NCBI GenBank assembly: GCA_001045525.1
Contig: LDWW01000002.1
Span: 1-64,000, forward strand
Direction of reading: 5' to 3'
Origin: Chitinispirillum alkaliphilum
GTDB taxonomy: Bacteria; Fibrobacterota; Chitinivibrionia; Chitinivibrionales; Chitinispirillaceae
Length of the DNA stretch: 64,000 bases
Shown here: positions 34,710 through 44,198 of the stretch, piece after piece
How the letters are laid out: each line of letters opens with the position of its first letter
Numbering within the stretch: position 1 is the stretch's first letter
Notes under the pieces: generated by a model
Database searches by the model: none
What the model was told of the DNA's origin: nothing
Seen by the model: only the letters and a program-made list of their open reading frames with translations
Position numbers and translations under genes: made by a program

Positions 34710-34733
34710 ACGACCCTGATTTCTCAGGATCGT
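34710..34733 (-). terminator. Terminator of rpsA
   Basis: ACGACCCTGA and TCAGGATCGT form a stem with one mismatch and a 4-base loop. It is followed on the minus strand by eight T residues, about 25 bases after the rpsA stop. Confidence 0.85.
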
Positions 34734-34758
34734 CATTCATACCGGAATCAGATCGCGT

Positions 34759-36573
34759 TTACTGATCTGTTTCTTTTGTTTCCTCTTCACTCTTTTGCTG
34801 CGCAGGAGTCTCTTCTGAAGATTGTTCCTGGGCTTGCGATTGGGAAGCGGAGTTTACATCAGAATCAGGCTTTACGGGAAAAGCTTTTTTGTGTTCTTCC
34901 CACAAAGAAGGTTCTTTATCCTTGAAAAATTCACTTATGCTCAGAGCAATTTTCCGGCTTTCCAGATCAAATTCGATAATTTTCCCCGGAACCTTGTCCC
35001 CTACACTGTAGATTTTGGAAGGATGGTCAACCTCTTCTCCCAACTGGTTAAGAGCAATGAAGCCCTCTACACTTGGATTCACGTTAACGATCATGCCTCT
35101 ATCCAGTATACGCACGACCTCACACTCCGGAATCTCAGTTCCTACGGTAAATTCCTGTGCAAGATCGGCCCATGGATCTTCCGTGAGCTGCTTAATCCCA
35201 AGAGAGATACGACGTTTGTCCTGATCTATGTCAAGAACCTTAACATCTACGGCATCACCCTTTTTAAGAATTTCTCCAGGATGATTGATCTTTTTTGTCC
35301 ATGACATATCAGAGATATGGATAAGCCCATCAACACCCTCTTTGAGTTCAACAAATGCACCGAAAGCAGCTATGTTACGCACTTTACCGCTTACAACAGA
35401 GCCGATTGGGAATTCAGAAGGTACATTTTCCCATGGATCGGGTTCAAGCTGTTTGAATCCAAGAGAGATTTTCTGATTGTCTTTATCGATTTTCAGAACA
35501 ACCGCTTCAACGATATCGCCGATTCCAACGATTTTTGAAGGGTGCTTGATATGCTGAGTCCAGGACATTTCAGAGATATGAATCAGTCCTTCAATTCCTT
35601 TTTCAAGCTCCATAAAAGCACCGTAATCGGTAATGGAGACGATTTTTCCTCTGACCCTCGATCCTTCAGGGAATTTTTCCTCAATACCCTTCCAGGGATG
35701 CTCTGAGAGCTGCTTGAGGCCAAGAGAGATACGCTCTTTATTTTCATTATAATCAAGAACCTTAACCTGAAGTTTGTCACCGAGGGCAACAATTTCTGAA
35801 GGATGATTTACTCGTCCCCATGACATATCGGTGATATGCAGAAGACCATCAACACCTCCAAGATCAATAAATGCACCAAAGTCTGTGATATTTTTAACAG
35901 TACCTTCACGCACCTGTCCTTTTTCAAGATCAGCAAGGATCTTTTCACGCAATGCAGAGCGGTTTTCTTCAAGAATAACTCTTCGTGACACGACAATATT
36001 TCTGCGTGCTTTATTTACTTTTATAACGCGGAATTTAAATGTTTCGCCGATAATGGCATCCATATCAGGAATCTGGCGAAGATCTATCTGAGAACCAGGA
36101 AGGAACGCATCGACACCGAACAGATCAACTACAACACCACCCTTGATGCGCCTTACAAGCCGTCCCTCAACGATCTCTTCATTTTCATATGCGGAGTAGA
36201 TCTTATCCCATACTTTCAAGAAGTCAGCACGTGATTTGGAAAGAATAATCTGCCCTTCACTGTCTTCGACCTGCTCAAGGTAAACATCTATTTCATCACC
36301 GGGATTGTATTCAGAAACATTCTTAAATTCGAATATGGGAATAATCCCTTCCGATTTGAAATTGACATCAACAATAACTTCCTTATCATTGATACGAAGA
36401 ATTTTCCCGCTTACGACCTGTCCTTCCTCGATTCCTTCGAGTGATTTGTCGTAGTCTTTAAGAATCTCTTCAATCTGCCCCGGCTTATAGTAGCTTTCTT
36501 CAAAATCGGAAAGATCTACCGGATTACCAGAGGCATCCACTCCTACACTAATTTTCTTTTCAGAATCAGTCAT
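34759..36573 (-). CDS. rpsA: 30S ribosomal protein S1
   Basis: RNA-binding ribosomal protein of 604 residues that helps mRNA engage the 30S subunit. Six S1 (OB-fold) domains follow each other from about residue 51 to 555. The central ones share the typical ITDFGAFIDLGG and GLIHISDMSW with HP pairs. The C-terminal ~45 residues are low-complexity (Gln, Glu, Ser). Six domains is the usual number in Gram-negative bacteria. AGGAG precedes ATG 36573. It lies 45 bases downstream of cmk, a widely conserved gene order. Confidence 0.97.
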   Translation of the reverse strand: MTDSEKKISVGVDASGNPVDLSDFEESYYKPGQIEEILKDYDKSLEGIEEGQVVSGKILRINDKEVIVDVNFKSEGIIPIFEFKNVSEYNPGDEIDVYLEQVEDSEGQIILSKSRADFLKVWDKIYSAYENEEIVEGRLVRRIKGGVVVDLFGVDAFLPGSQIDLRQIPDMDAIIGETFKFRVIKVNKARRNIVVSRRVILEENRSALREKILADLEKGQVREGTVKNITDFGAFIDLGGVDGLLHITDMSWGRVNHPSEIVALGDKLQVKVLDYNENKERISLGLKQLSEHPWKGIEEKFPEGSRVRGKIVSITDYGAFMELEKGIEGLIHISEMSWTQHIKHPSKIVGIGDIVEAVVLKIDKDNQKISLGFKQLEPDPWENVPSEFPIGSVVSGKVRNIAAFGAFVELKEGVDGLIHISDMSWTKKINHPGEILKKGDAVDVKVLDIDQDKRRISLGIKQLTEDPWADLAQEFTVGTEIPECEVVRILDRGMIVNVNPSVEGFIALNQLGEEVDHPSKIYSVGDKVPGKIIEFDLESRKIALSISEFFKDKEPSLWEEHKKAFPVKPDSDVNSASQSQAQEQSSEETPAQQKSEEETKETDQ

Positions 36574-36618
36574 CTGTTCTGACTCCTGTACTTTTTGGGT
36601 TAAGGTTAATGGTTTAAT

Positions 36619-37296
36619 TCATTCAGACACGTTTTGCGTCTGATAGTTTCTGTATTTTTTCTCTATGAACTCAATCTGCTGCTCAAGAGTCATATTCGTT
36701 GTGTCCATTTCGATTGCATCATCGGCTTTTATCAAAGGACTGTTTGAACGGGTGGAGTCTTTAGTATCTCTTGTCTGTATTTCTTCGACCAGCTCTTCAA
36801 CTGATTTGCTGATACCCATTTTTGCAAAATCTTTCTGTCTGCGCAAAGCACGCTGCTGTGCAGAGGCGACCATAAAAATTTTCACATGAGCATCAGGAAA
36901 GACGACTGTACCAATATCCCTGCCCTCACAAACCACATCCAATCCGGACGCAATTGCGCGCTGTTGAGTTACAAGCGATTTCCGCACCACATCCCGGGCA
37001 CAGTAATCAGAGACCTTTTTTGTAACCTCATCACTGCGAACTGCTTCGCTCACATCCTCACCATCCATAATCACACGAGTATCGGGTGCTGCACCATAAA
37101 AGGTAATCGTCATCTTCTCCATCAGACACCCAAGTGCCTCGTCATCATCGAAGGCGATGTTTTCCCTTAAGGCTTTCAGTGTAACAGCCCTGTACATTGC
37201 ACCGGTATCCAGATAGGTTATACCTAACCTTGCTGCAACAGCTCTTGCAGTAGAGCTTTTTCCTGATCCGGCGGGTCCATCAATTGCAATTATCAT
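36619..37296 (-). CDS. cmk: Cytidylate kinase
   Basis: CMP/dCMP kinase (225 residues) supplying CDP and dCDP from ATP and CMP. The P-loop is GPAGSGKSS at residues 7-15. LDTGAMYRAVTLKAL near 30 and CEGRDIGTVVFPDA near 126 are the substrate-binding family motifs, and RDTKDSTRSNSPL lies near 185. ATG 37296 is chosen because the protein then begins MIIAIDGPAGSGK, as in relatives; no strong ribosome site is seen. It is probably cotranscribed with rpsA. Confidence 0.96.
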   Translation of the reverse strand: MIIAIDGPAGSGKSSTARAVAARLGITYLDTGAMYRAVTLKALRENIAFDDDEALGCLMEKMTITFYGAAPDTRVIMDGEDVSEAVRSDEVTKKVSDYCARDVVRKSLVTQQRAIASGLDVVCEGRDIGTVVFPDAHVKIFMVASAQQRALRRQKDFAKMGISKSVEELVEEIQTRDTKDSTRSNSPLIKADDAIEMDTTNMTLEQQIEFIEKKYRNYQTQNVSE

Positions 37297-37404
37297 AAAA
37301 AGGCCCAAATATGGTTTTTTGGCAACAAATCTACTAAATATATATATTATATAAAATGGGTGTCAAGCAGAGTGGTAGATGAGTGAAAAATCAGTTGGCC
37401 AAAA

Positions 37405-37683
37405 TTAAAAAATCCCCTGAAGTACAAGTAAAACGAATGCAACAAGAACAACTATACCTACTACAATTCTCCAGCGAACACCAGCCTGTGATGAGTTTTT
37501 TGACCCAAATTCCTTTTCCCTGATCTCCTCGTACATACCCTCATCCGGAAGATCAATCCCGTTGAGATAGTTACTTTCTGACCAGCCGGTTTTTTCATCT
37601 GATCCGCAATGAGGGCAGCTTTTGGAACTGCACAGTATCTCCTCACCACAATATGGACACGGCACATATTCTTTCTTTTTCAT
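37405..37683 (-). CDS. Zinc-ribbon protein with C-terminal membrane anchor
   Basis: Protein of 92 residues. An N-terminal zinc ribbon (CPYCGEEI and CPHCGSD near residues 9-30) is followed by an acidic linker and one C-terminal helix (RIVVGIVVLVAFVLLVLQ), giving a tail-anchored form with the ribbon in the cytoplasm. GGGGAG lies nine bases before ATG 37683, which is favoured over a longer in-frame reading from 37764. The function is not known; it is upstream of and codirectional with cmk-rpsA at about 110 bases. Confidence 0.7.
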   Translation of the reverse strand: MKKKEYVPCPYCGEEILCSSKSCPHCGSDEKTGWSESNYLNGIDLPDEGMYEEIREKEFGSKNSSQAGVRWRIVVGIVVLVAFVLLVLQGIF

Positions 37684-37845
37684 GAAGTTTTCTCCCCTGA
37701 ATATTTTATAATAATTCGAAACATCCATGGACATATTTACATAGAGGCAATATGCACCAAACATTCCACCTTCAAAATCAAATTAAAATAAACCAAAACA
37801 AGCTCTAATTACAACATCGCAAAATCCAGCTGAGCTATTTCAAGT

Positions 37846-37874
37846 TTGACATTTTTTTTCCAATTAGCTATTTA
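37846..37874 (+). promoter_or_regulatory. Promoter of the secreted-flavodoxin/reductase pair
   Basis: TTGACA (37846-37851) and TATTTA (37869-37874) are separated by exactly 17 bases, about 50 bases upstream of the first ATG. No Fur-like box is seen here. Confidence 0.75.
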
Positions 37875-37924
37875 TAAAAAAAACATAACCTTTTTTCACA
37901 AGAGCACTTTTCAAAGGTGGAGAT

Positions 37925-38431
37925 ATGAAACGCCTGACACTGACCGCACTTCTTCTGTTCTCATTTTTCCAAACCAATGCAAGTGAAACACCCCATAGAG
38001 TTCTTCTGGTGTATGAAAGTTCAAGATTTAAAACAAACCTGATAAGTAAAATGGAAGAGCTTTTTACACAGAAGAATATTGAAGTTACGGTTTCAACACA
38101 TTCACGAAGGGACATGGGGATAGATAACCCACACAACTACAGTGCCATTTTCATTTCAAATTCAGGTGTAAACTCACAAATCAGGCCATGGATTTCCAAA
38201 TGGCTGGAGCAGACTGATTATCAAAACATTCTGCTTCATACAACCCAGATAAGTGAGTGGAGCATTGATACAGAGTTCGATGCTGTTACCTCGGCTTCAT
38301 CCAATTCTCAGATAAATGAGATTGCAGCAGAATACACTGAGAAGATTACTGAGCTCTTTCTCCAAACGGAAAATTCTGAACATGAAAAGAATGACAAGAA
38401 CCAACCCTCAGAAAACAATGAGCTCAACTGA
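37925..38431 (+). CDS. Exported flavodoxin-like protein
   Basis: Protein of 168 residues with a signal peptide (LTLTALLLFSFFQTNAS). The mature part begins with a flavodoxin-like first strand and loop (RVLLVYESSRFKTNLISKMEEL) and ends in a highly charged tail. The usual FMN-phosphate loop (T-G-N-T) is only partly present (SSRFKT), so flavin binding is uncertain. It overlaps the next gene, a membrane flavin reductase, by one base, so the two products probably act together. GGTGGAG precedes the ATG. A periplasmic electron carrier or a degenerate flavodoxin-fold adaptor are the main options. Confidence 0.6.
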   Translation: MKRLTLTALLLFSFFQTNASETPHRVLLVYESSRFKTNLISKMEELFTQKNIEVTVSTHSRRDMGIDNPHNYSAIFISNSGVNSQIRPWISKWLEQTDYQNILLHTTQISEWSIDTEFDAVTSASSNSQINEIAAEYTEKITELFLQTENSEHEKNDKNQPSENNELN

Positions 38432-39759
38432 TGAGAACAATAAGTAAAATCTTTTGGATTTTTTTCGCACTCTTAAGTCCCCTTTTCCCAATCTATCTTT
38501 ATTTCGACGGTAACTGGTACTCCATTCTTCACAGCTTTTCCCTTGGAATGCTGTTTGGCATAATCAGTTATATCTACTTTCTTAATGCCCTGATAATTTC
38601 TGCCAGAATCCCCTATTTTGACCGTCTCTACGGACATGACCGGGTTTTACTGTTTCATGGATATTTAGCCCTGACAGCTTCAGTTTTCGCTTTTGCGCAT
38701 ATTTACTTTAAGAGAATTTATTTTCCGAAGACCAACTTTCAGATAAACCTTGGCATAACAGCAACGGTCATCTTTTTATCAATAATTATTACAACACTGC
38801 TCTTCATGGTCACCACACGAATACACCTGCTGAAGCCAGTGGAGAGATTCAGAATTTTTTTTACCAAACGGCTCAAACTCGACTATTCTTTCCTTAAAGC
38901 CTTTCATAATCTTACAGCTCTGGCAGTGATTATCTTAACCGCCCACGTGATGCTTGCCTCCCCCACAAACGAAACCTATCAAAGACTTGGTATTATGGGT
39001 GTGTGGTCACTGATTGCAATTACAGGCTATGTTTACCATAAATTTATCAGACTGTTCATAATGTCGCGCAAAGCTCTAAAAATTACCCGTGTGAACTCTT
39101 TGAATGATTCTGTCGTTGAAATAGAGATGCGCCCGGAAAAAGGCAGGGAAATTAAACACAAAGCTGGTCAGTTTGGATATTTCCGAATCTTATCAAAAAT
39201 GTGCGGAAGTGATGAGCATCCATTCACCATATCCTCTCCACCACAAAGCAGTGAGCTGACCATAACAGTTAAAAACCTGGGAGATTACACGGCAAAACTG
39301 GACAAGTTGGAAACAGGAGCCAAAGTCCTGTTTGACGGCCCCTATGGAGTGTTTTCACCTGTACAGGATACTGCCCCTATGCTTTTTGTCGCAGGAGGAA
39401 TAGGTATAACCCCTTTTCTCTCCATACTGTCACATTGGGGTAATGCAACAGTGAAAAGCCCTGTGACTCTGGTGTGGAGTGTTCGGTATGAAGAGGATCT
39501 TATACACAGGGAATTTTTTAGGTCTGCTGAGAGAGACATTAAAAACTTCTCATTCGTTCCCATAGTCACTTCGCAGAAGGATCGTTCCGGAGAGGAAAAA
39601 AGAATAAATCAGAAACTTTTTTCAGAACTCATTTCTCAACCGGAAAACACCAGTGCTTACATCTGCGGACCAGACACAATGCGCATAGCAGCTGTTAAAG
39701 CTCTCAGAAAAAATGGCGTGAAAGGTAGCAACATCCACTTTGAAAAATTTTCCCTCTAA
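38431..39759 (+). CDS. Ferric-reductase-type membrane cytochrome b / flavin oxidoreductase
   Basis: Membrane oxidoreductase of 442 residues. Residues about 1-205 hold six helices with two histidine pairs (LLFHGYLALTASVFAFAHIY near 70 and FHNLTALAVIILTAHVML near 155), the bis-heme pattern of ferric reductase/NOX proteins. The rest is a ferredoxin-reductase module: FAD motif HPFTISSPP near 268, NAD(P) motif FVAGGIGITPF near 322, and a C-terminal CGPDTM followed by FEKFSL. It should pass electrons from NAD(P)H through FAD and heme across the inner membrane, plausibly to the exported flavodoxin-like partner or to iron. The start codon shares one base with the preceding stop. Confidence 0.88.
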   Translation: MRTISKIFWIFFALLSPLFPIYLYFDGNWYSILHSFSLGMLFGIISYIYFLNALIISARIPYFDRLYGHDRVLLFHGYLALTASVFAFAHIYFKRIYFPKTNFQINLGITATVIFLSIIITTLLFMVTTRIHLLKPVERFRIFFTKRLKLDYSFLKAFHNLTALAVIILTAHVMLASPTNETYQRLGIMGVWSLIAITGYVYHKFIRLFIMSRKALKITRVNSLNDSVVEIEMRPEKGREIKHKAGQFGYFRILSKMCGSDEHPFTISSPPQSSELTITVKNLGDYTAKLDKLETGAKVLFDGPYGVFSPVQDTAPMLFVAGGIGITPFLSILSHWGNATVKSPVTLVWSVRYEEDLIHREFFRSAERDIKNFSFVPIVTSQKDRSGEEKRINQKLFSELISQPENTSAYICGPDTMRIAAVKALRKNGVKGSNIHFEKFSL

Positions 39760-39822
39760 ATTGGCATTCTTAAACGCATCTATATTATCTTCACTCAAAA
39801 GGCATAGAAGTTTAGATTTGAA

Positions 39823-40302
39823 ATGGATACAGCCATTATGTCTTCCAAACTAAGACAGCACATAATTGAAATTTATGAGATAAAATATACAAATCAGCTC
39901 CCTGGCAAATTCAATAAGCTAATTCCGATTCAGATTGATGATCAGAACGATTATGACATTCTGGACAAATTCGTAAATCTATTCTGCACAGTTAAACAGA
40001 GAAACACACTGAGGGTAGAGATATGCGGTAAATTCCCGATAACCGAAGAAATCAATTCATTCATCAAAAAACTAAACGGAAACACCGACAAACACAGAGG
40101 CAAAGTATCATTTAAACTCAAATCCCGGGATATTGAAAAGATTTCAGACCTTTGTGAGATGCTGAAAAAAACAGACCATTTAGGTCCAGTCTCCGATAAT
40201 ATCTACTGGGAGAGCATCTCCAAAAGAACGGTAGCTTCCCTGCACCGATTCATAGAAACAATCAACGAGTTTAATAAGGCTGAGGGATCAGCAGAGAAAT
40301 AG
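39823..40302 (+). CDS. Hypothetical protein
   Basis: Predicted soluble protein of 159 residues without signal or membrane segment. It is rich in Lys, Ile and Asp, with a helical C-terminus (TVASLHRFIETINEFNKAEG). I do not recognise a family. It lies 63 bases after the reductase on the same strand and may belong to that operon. The start could also be the in-frame ATG six codons later; neither has a strong ribosome site. It is accepted because its length, composition and lack of an opposing gene suggest real coding. Confidence 0.5.
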   Translation: MDTAIMSSKLRQHIIEIYEIKYTNQLPGKFNKLIPIQIDDQNDYDILDKFVNLFCTVKQRNTLRVEICGKFPITEEINSFIKKLNGNTDKHRGKVSFKLKSRDIEKISDLCEMLKKTDHLGPVSDNIYWESISKRTVASLHRFIETINEFNKAEGSAEK

Positions 40303-40330
40303 GATTTTCACAAACCCGCGGTGAACAGTA

Positions 40331-42109
40331 TTATTCATAATCCATTGCACACCTAAAACCCAATGTGTTCAAACGAATGGAAGGATTATACCCCACCCTT
40401 CTGGCAGATCTCAGAGAACTGGCAGGATCTCTCCAACTCCCCCCCCTGGCAGCCCTAAGCCTACCATCGGCGGGACCCCGTGGATTTACTCCCGGTGAGT
40501 TACCATACCAGGCCACATCGTACCAATCAGATACCCACTCCGCAACATTACCATGCATATCGTAGAGTTTCCAGTTATTCGGTTCATAACTGCCCACCGG
40601 CACAGGTCTTTCCCGAAAAACATTCACGGGCACTCCCCCGAAAGGCTCTCTGCCATTAAAATTGGCCTGAGTACTTGAAAGAGTGTTACCATAATGAAAA
40701 ATTGTAGTAGTTCCTGCCCTTGCAGCATATTCCCATTCCGCTTCTGTAGGCAGCCGCATGTTGATTTTCCTGCAATACTCATCTGCCTCAAACCAGGTTA
40801 CATTATCAACAGGGCAGCTACCACACCCCTTGAATGCAGAGGGATTAAAACCCATCACCTCCTCAAATTCATCCCTGGTCACTTCATAGGCATGCATGTA
40901 AAATCCATTTAGTGTGACATTGTGCCGGGGCAACTCATCGATATTGCCGTTGCTGTAACTGGAACCCATGACAAATTGTCCCGGTTCAATCCACACAAGC
41001 CTTTGCCTGTAGTGAGCCCCCCCGAATCCCTCATTACCATAGGAGACATTCTGATCTCTTGCAACAAGCTGCTCCTCTGTTCTCTGGGCCAGAACACTGA
41101 CAAGCTGTGGGATTTCCTCAACAATTTTACCCACATCATCCCTTACAGAAACGGAGGCCCTGCTGACAACCTGATATTTGAGTACATCGATAAGTCTCAA
41201 TCCAAAAATATAGGATGAACCTAATTGCCCCAGATCGCCCACTATTGCATAATCAGCCCCTATGCTACTGCCAATTTTGGATATGCAGCTATCAGTGAAA
41301 CACTCCAGAAGACCTGTAAGGTTTTCCGCCCTCAAAAGGTTGCGTATGTCATCGAGATAAAGAACTTTGGTGTTACTGCTGCTCTCATACTGCTGAGCTA
41401 CCAGATCGGATATGCGAATCAAATCCTGCTGCTCAGCAGCATTGGACTGTATGGAAAGAATGGCTATCGAAGGCCTGGTCGTGCGTTTGGGTATTGATCT
41501 TTCTATGTCAATATCTGTTATGGACAACTCTCTTCTGTTTTGGTATACTTTCACGCTGCTGCCGGAATAAACTGTAGTTTTTGCCTGACTCGCGATATTT
41601 CTTACCTTTATATCCCCTCTTCTCACATTAATCTGGCTATGATCAGCAAGAATATTTACCTCTATTTCACCATTCTGAAGATCGATATTGGCACATGGGG
41701 TTTTGACCGTGATGAGAAATGTGTTTTGACCCGTTACACCAGTGTTAACTGAAACACTTCCCCTCTGGACCAGCAGATGCATTCTTATAATGTTTGAATT
41801 GTTGTCCCTGAGCAGGTTTTGGAGACTGACCACACTGTTTTCACTCACACTCAGAACTGCTGCAGGCTCAAATACCAGCTCTACAGAGCTGTTTTCTCTT
41901 GTAGTGAGGGTATGACCTGCTTCAAGACGCTCTAATTCTTCAAGACGGTATTCTCGTCTCTCACTTATCGACCATACTCTTACTTCTCCACTGGACGAAG
42001 CAGCAGAGAACCGAAGTGGTACTACATGATCATCTGCAAACAAGCCAACGGAACAGAAAATCACCACATTTATTACTGCACCAAGAAACTTGTACATTTC
42101 TATCTGCAT
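40331..42109 (-). CDS. FecR / CsgG-like / FGE-like fusion protein
   Basis: Exported protein of about 590 residues in three parts. Residues ~30-195 look like a FecR domain (SVELVFEPAAVLSVSENSVV; IDLQNGEIEVNI). Residues ~210-330 resemble a CsgG/LpoB-type fold (RPSIAILSIQSN; ISKIGSSIGADYAIVGDL). The C-terminal ~225 residues are an FGE-sulfatase (SUMF1-type) domain: VWIEPGQFVMGS, RLPTEAEWEYAARAG, GNVAEWVSDWYD and a final LGFRCAMDYE. The two catalytic cysteines of true formylglycine-generating enzymes, expected just after RGGSW, are absent (DPASSLRS), so oxidation of sulfatases is unlikely. The start is ATG 42109 or 42097. Peptidoglycan or outer-membrane association through FecR/CsgG parts is inferred. 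Confidence 0.85.
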   Translation of the reverse strand: MQIEMYKFLGAVINVVIFCSVGLFADDHVVPLRFSAASSSGEVRVWSISERREYRLEELERLEAGHTLTTRENSSVELVFEPAAVLSVSENSVVSLQNLLRDNNSNIIRMHLLVQRGSVSVNTGVTGQNTFLITVKTPCANIDLQNGEIEVNILADHSQINVRRGDIKVRNIASQAKTTVYSGSSVKVYQNRRELSITDIDIERSIPKRTTRPSIAILSIQSNAAEQQDLIRISDLVAQQYESSSNTKVLYLDDIRNLLRAENLTGLLECFTDSCISKIGSSIGADYAIVGDLGQLGSSYIFGLRLIDVLKYQVVSRASVSVRDDVGKIVEEIPQLVSVLAQRTEEQLVARDQNVSYGNEGFGGAHYRQRLVWIEPGQFVMGSSYSNGNIDELPRHNVTLNGFYMHAYEVTRDEFEEVMGFNPSAFKGCGSCPVDNVTWFEADEYCRKINMRLPTEAEWEYAARAGTTTIFHYGNTLSSTQANFNGREPFGGVPVNVFRERPVPVGSYEPNNWKLYDMHGNVAEWVSDWYDVAWYGNSPGVNPRGPADGRLRAARGGSWRDPASSLRSARRVGYNPSIRLNTLGFRCAMDYE

Positions 42110-42268
42110 CCTTTTTGTGATAATAGGCCCATTAATTTTATTGTATAAATAAATTTATCATATTTAAACATTATTGTCTATTATAATGTATATAATTTCA
42201 AGTGTTTCCAGTTGGTTTTTATAAAGATAAATGTATAAGTGGCAAATATCAGAGAGGTTTAAAAACAA

Positions 42269-42341
42269 TGGAGCTGAGGGGGATCGAACCCCTGACCCTC
42301 AGACTGCCAGCCTGATGCTCTCCCAGCTGAGCTACAGCCCC
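42269..42341 (-). tRNA. tRNA-Ala, anticodon GGC
   Basis: The reverse complement folds as a full 73-base cloverleaf. The acceptor GGGGCTG pairs with CAGCTCC and includes the G3:U70 pair that identifies alanine tRNAs. It has a four-pair D stem, anticodon loop CTGGCAG with anticodon GGC, and T arm AGGGG-TTCGATC-CCCCT. The CCA end is not encoded. A short T-run follows downstream. Confidence 0.96.
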
Positions 42342-42356
42342 ATGAAGTGTGTGAAT

Positions 42357-42385
42357 AATTTACTTTGAGCCACAAATATAGTCAA
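42357..42385 (-). promoter_or_regulatory. Promoter of tRNA-Ala inside the end of glnS
   Basis: TTGACT (42385-42380), overlapping the glnS stop codon, and TAAATT (42362-42357) are separated by exactly 17 bases. The start would fall about nine bases before the tRNA. Confidence 0.65.
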
Positions 42386-44127
42386 TTCTTTTTCTTTGCA
42401 CCCTTGTTTTTCTGCATTCTGGCCCAGGTATCCTTGAGGGTAACAGTCCTGTTAAAAACTGGTTTACCTGGTTTGGAATCCGGATCAACACAGAAATAGG
42501 CTATACGCTCAAACTGAAAATGATCCTCAACCCCGGCGGTAAGCAGACCCGGTTCACATTTACAGTTAATTATCCTGAGTGAATCGGGATTGATATTCTG
42601 AATAAAATCACCATCCGGAGCATCGAGCGGGTTTTCATTTGTGAAAAGGTTTTCATAAAGCCTCACCTCACAGTCAGCAGCATGCTGAGCAGAAACCCAA
42701 TGTATTGTGGCTTTGGGAGAACGGCCATCAGGAGAAGCGCCGCCTTTGGTCATGGGATCATAGGTACAGCGAAGTTCCACAATTTCACCTGTTTCATCCT
42801 TAACCACTTCATTACAAGTGAGAAAATATGCATAGCGCAGCCTTACCTCCCTGCCCGGAGCAAGCCTGAAAAATTTCTTTGGCGGATCTTCCATGAAGTC
42901 ATTGCGCTCTATGTACAGGACCTTGGAAAACGGTACTTTTCTGGTCCCCATAGATGAATCTTCAGGGTTATTTATCGCCTCCATATATTCCACCTGCTCT
43001 TCAGGATAATTTTCTATTACCACCTTGAGAGGGTCCAAAACAGCCATTGCCCTGAGAGCTTTTTTATTAAGATCTTCCCTTAAGCAATGTTCCAGAAGTG
43101 CAAGGTCAACGGTGCTGTCTCTTTTAGCAACACCTATTCTTCTGGCAAACGAACGAATGGATTCGGGAGTGTAGCCTCTTCTGCGCAGACCTGAAATGGT
43201 AGGCATTCTTGGATCATCCCAGTCGTTAACATGTCCCTCCTGAACAAGCCTGAGCAGCTTTCTCTTACTCATTACCGTATAGCTCAGGTTGAGTCTTGCA
43301 AACTCAATTTGTCTGGGGTGATGAACAGAAAGCTGATCGAGATACCAGTCATAAAGCGGGCGATGGTCCTCAAATTCCAGAGAACAAAGCGAATACACCA
43401 CTCCCTCGATTGAATCTTCCAATCCATGGGCCCAATCGTACATAGGGTAAATTTTCCATTTATCTCCGGTACGATGATGAGCCACATTTTTGATTACCCG
43501 ATACATGACAGGATCGCGCATATTCATATTGGGATGAGCCATATCGATTTTTGCCCTTAACACACAAGAACCCTCTTCAAATTCACCATCCCTCATTTTC
43601 CGGAATAATTCGAGATTTTCCTCTGCGGAGCGGTTTCTGTAGGGACTCTCTTTACCCGGCTGTGTCAGGGTACCCCTGTACTCCCGGATTTTTTCAAACG
43701 GCAGATCATCTACATACGCTTTCCCCTGACGAATCAGTTCAACGGCCCACTCATACATCTTTTCAAAATAGTCAGAAGCAAAATAGAGATGTTCACCCCA
43801 GTTAAATCCAAGCCAGGAAACATCCTTTTTTATTGCTTCAATATATTTCCCCTCCTCTTTCAAAGGATTCGTGTCATCAAAACGCAAATGGCACTGGCCA
43901 TTGAACTCCTCTGCCAAGCCAAAGTTTATGCAGATCGCTTTTGCGTGCCCAATATGAAGGTATCCATTGGGTTCTGGGGGAAATCTGGTAACTACTTTGT
44001 CTTTGAGTTTTGCGCTTTTCAAATCATCACGGATTATGTCCCTGATGAAATTTGAGACTTCTGTTTCGTTCTTTCCACTCTCATTTCCCGGATTTTTCAA
44101 GTTTTCTCCAGGTTTAATCGAATTCAT
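42382..44127 (-). CDS. glnS: Glutaminyl-tRNA synthetase
   Basis: Class I synthetase of about 581 residues charging tRNA-Gln. The HIGH motif is in [15 protein letters not shown] near residue 55 and the KMSKR-type motif is VMSKRKL near 300. The two C-terminal beta-barrel anticodon-binding domains are present, with WVSAQHA near 490. ATG 44127 is chosen because GGGGCG precedes it. Direct charging by GlnRS means the organism need not rely on the GatCAB route for tRNA-Gln. The gene follows gltX by 71 bases on the same strand. Confidence 0.96.
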   Translation of the reverse strand: MNSIKPGENLKNPGNESGKNETEVSNFIRDIIRDDLKSAKLKDKVVTRFPPEPNGYLHIGHAKAICINFGLAEEFNGQCHLRFDDTNPLKEEGKYIEAIKKDVSWLGFNWGEHLYFASDYFEKMYEWAVELIRQGKAYVDDLPFEKIREYRGTLTQPGKESPYRNRSAEENLELFRKMRDGEFEEGSCVLRAKIDMAHPNMNMRDPVMYRVIKNVAHHRTGDKWKIYPMYDWAHGLEDSIEGVVYSLCSLEFEDHRPLYDWYLDQLSVHHPRQIEFARLNLSYTVMSKRKLLRLVQEGHVNDWDDPRMPTISGLRRRGYTPESIRSFARRIGVAKRDSTVDLALLEHCLREDLNKKALRAMAVLDPLKVVIENYPEEQVEYMEAINNPEDSSMGTRKVPFSKVLYIERNDFMEDPPKKFFRLAPGREVRLRYAYFLTCNEVVKDETGEIVELRCTYDPMTKGGASPDGRSPKATIHWVSAQHAADCEVRLYENLFTNENPLDAPDGDFIQNINPDSLRIINCKCEPGLLTAGVEDHFQFERIAYFCVDPDSKPGKPVFNRTVTLKDTWARMQKNKGAKKKN

Positions 44128-44198
44128 ATCGCCCCGCTTTATCAAAAATTCTAATACATTCTAATAACGACACCGTTATATGTTAGGTTATCTGAATT

